Of a DNA stretch of 30,785 nt, positions 30,772 through 30,785 are shown piece after piece. The DNA is from Candidatus Segatella violae (GTDB taxonomy: Bacteria; Bacteroidota; Bacteroidia; Bacteroidales; Bacteroidaceae), in the NCBI GenBank assembly GCA_002440225.1, contig DJSH01000076.1, positions 310 through 31,094 of the forward strand. Reading direction: 5' to 3'. Below the pieces are notes generated by a model. It made no database searches, had not been told where the DNA came from, and saw nothing but the letters and a program-made list of their open reading frames with translations. The stretch's first letter is position 1. Each line of letters opens with the position of its first letter. Position numbers and translations under genes: made by a program.

Positions 30772-30785
30772 TTTATCTTGTTTTT

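Noticed and set aside
1..30785. CRISPR array, tRNA, rRNA, phage or integrative element
   Set aside because: No regularly spaced repeats, no cloverleaf or rRNA-like stretch, and no integrase or phage genes were found in either strand.

Overview
The window is chromosomal DNA from a member of the Bacteroidota, most likely a Prevotellaceae species (Prevotella or Segatella). Four things support this. Many genes are preceded by the Bacteroidetes-type promoter (TTTG about 19-20 bases before a TAnnTTTG box). Shine-Dalgarno sequences are mostly absent. The set includes families typical of the phylum: a DUF4295 small protein after rpmG, an ACT-less serA next to serC and DUF1015, an OmpH/Skp-like protein with a lipobox, and a MetH lacking its activation domain. 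Lipoproteins carry SC-type lipoboxes. No phage, IS element, CRISPR array, rRNA or tRNA was seen. The genes are intact; only the leftmost runs off the window. Genus assignment is inference.

Layout. 1-1646 (minus): a NifU/IscU-like protein followed by a GGGtGRT-family protein, an uncharacterised iron-sulfur-related pair. 1849-6298 (plus): a very acidic DUF4375/DMP19-like protein, smpB, metH and a HAD phosphatase. 6405-8841: map, tsaD and pncC from one clear promoter. 8999-9657: rpmB, rpmG and the DUF4295 protein, flanked by terminators. 9850-11907: htpG. 12080-13452: an ECF-like sigma factor converging on a LytTR regulator whose receiver lacks the phospho-accepting aspartate. 13650-17371: a secreted 14-repeat MORN protein, a YhcH-type protein and glycogen branching enzyme. 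17383-21109: a multi-pass membrane protein, an exported TPR protein and a DbpA-like RNA helicase. 21273-25372: serC, serA, DUF1015 and a YigZ-family protein. 25419-27277 (minus): pepD and a small lipoprotein. 27366-28916 (plus): a 64-residue membrane protein, an OmpH/Skp-like lipoprotein and nth. 29046-30771 (minus): slyD and aroC.

Working together. Most genes are housekeeping: translation and ribosome rescue (smpB, map, tsaD, rpmB, rpmG), folding (htpG, slyD), one-carbon and amino-acid metabolism (metH, serC, serA, aroC, pepD), glycogen (glgB) and DNA repair (nth). The less understood parts are the NifU-like/GGGtGRT pair, the degenerate LytTR receiver beside the MORN protein, the membrane/TPR pair before the helicase, DUF1015 in the serine locus, and the small membrane protein read from a promoter facing that of pepD. 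No stretch longer than about 300 bases lacks a gene.
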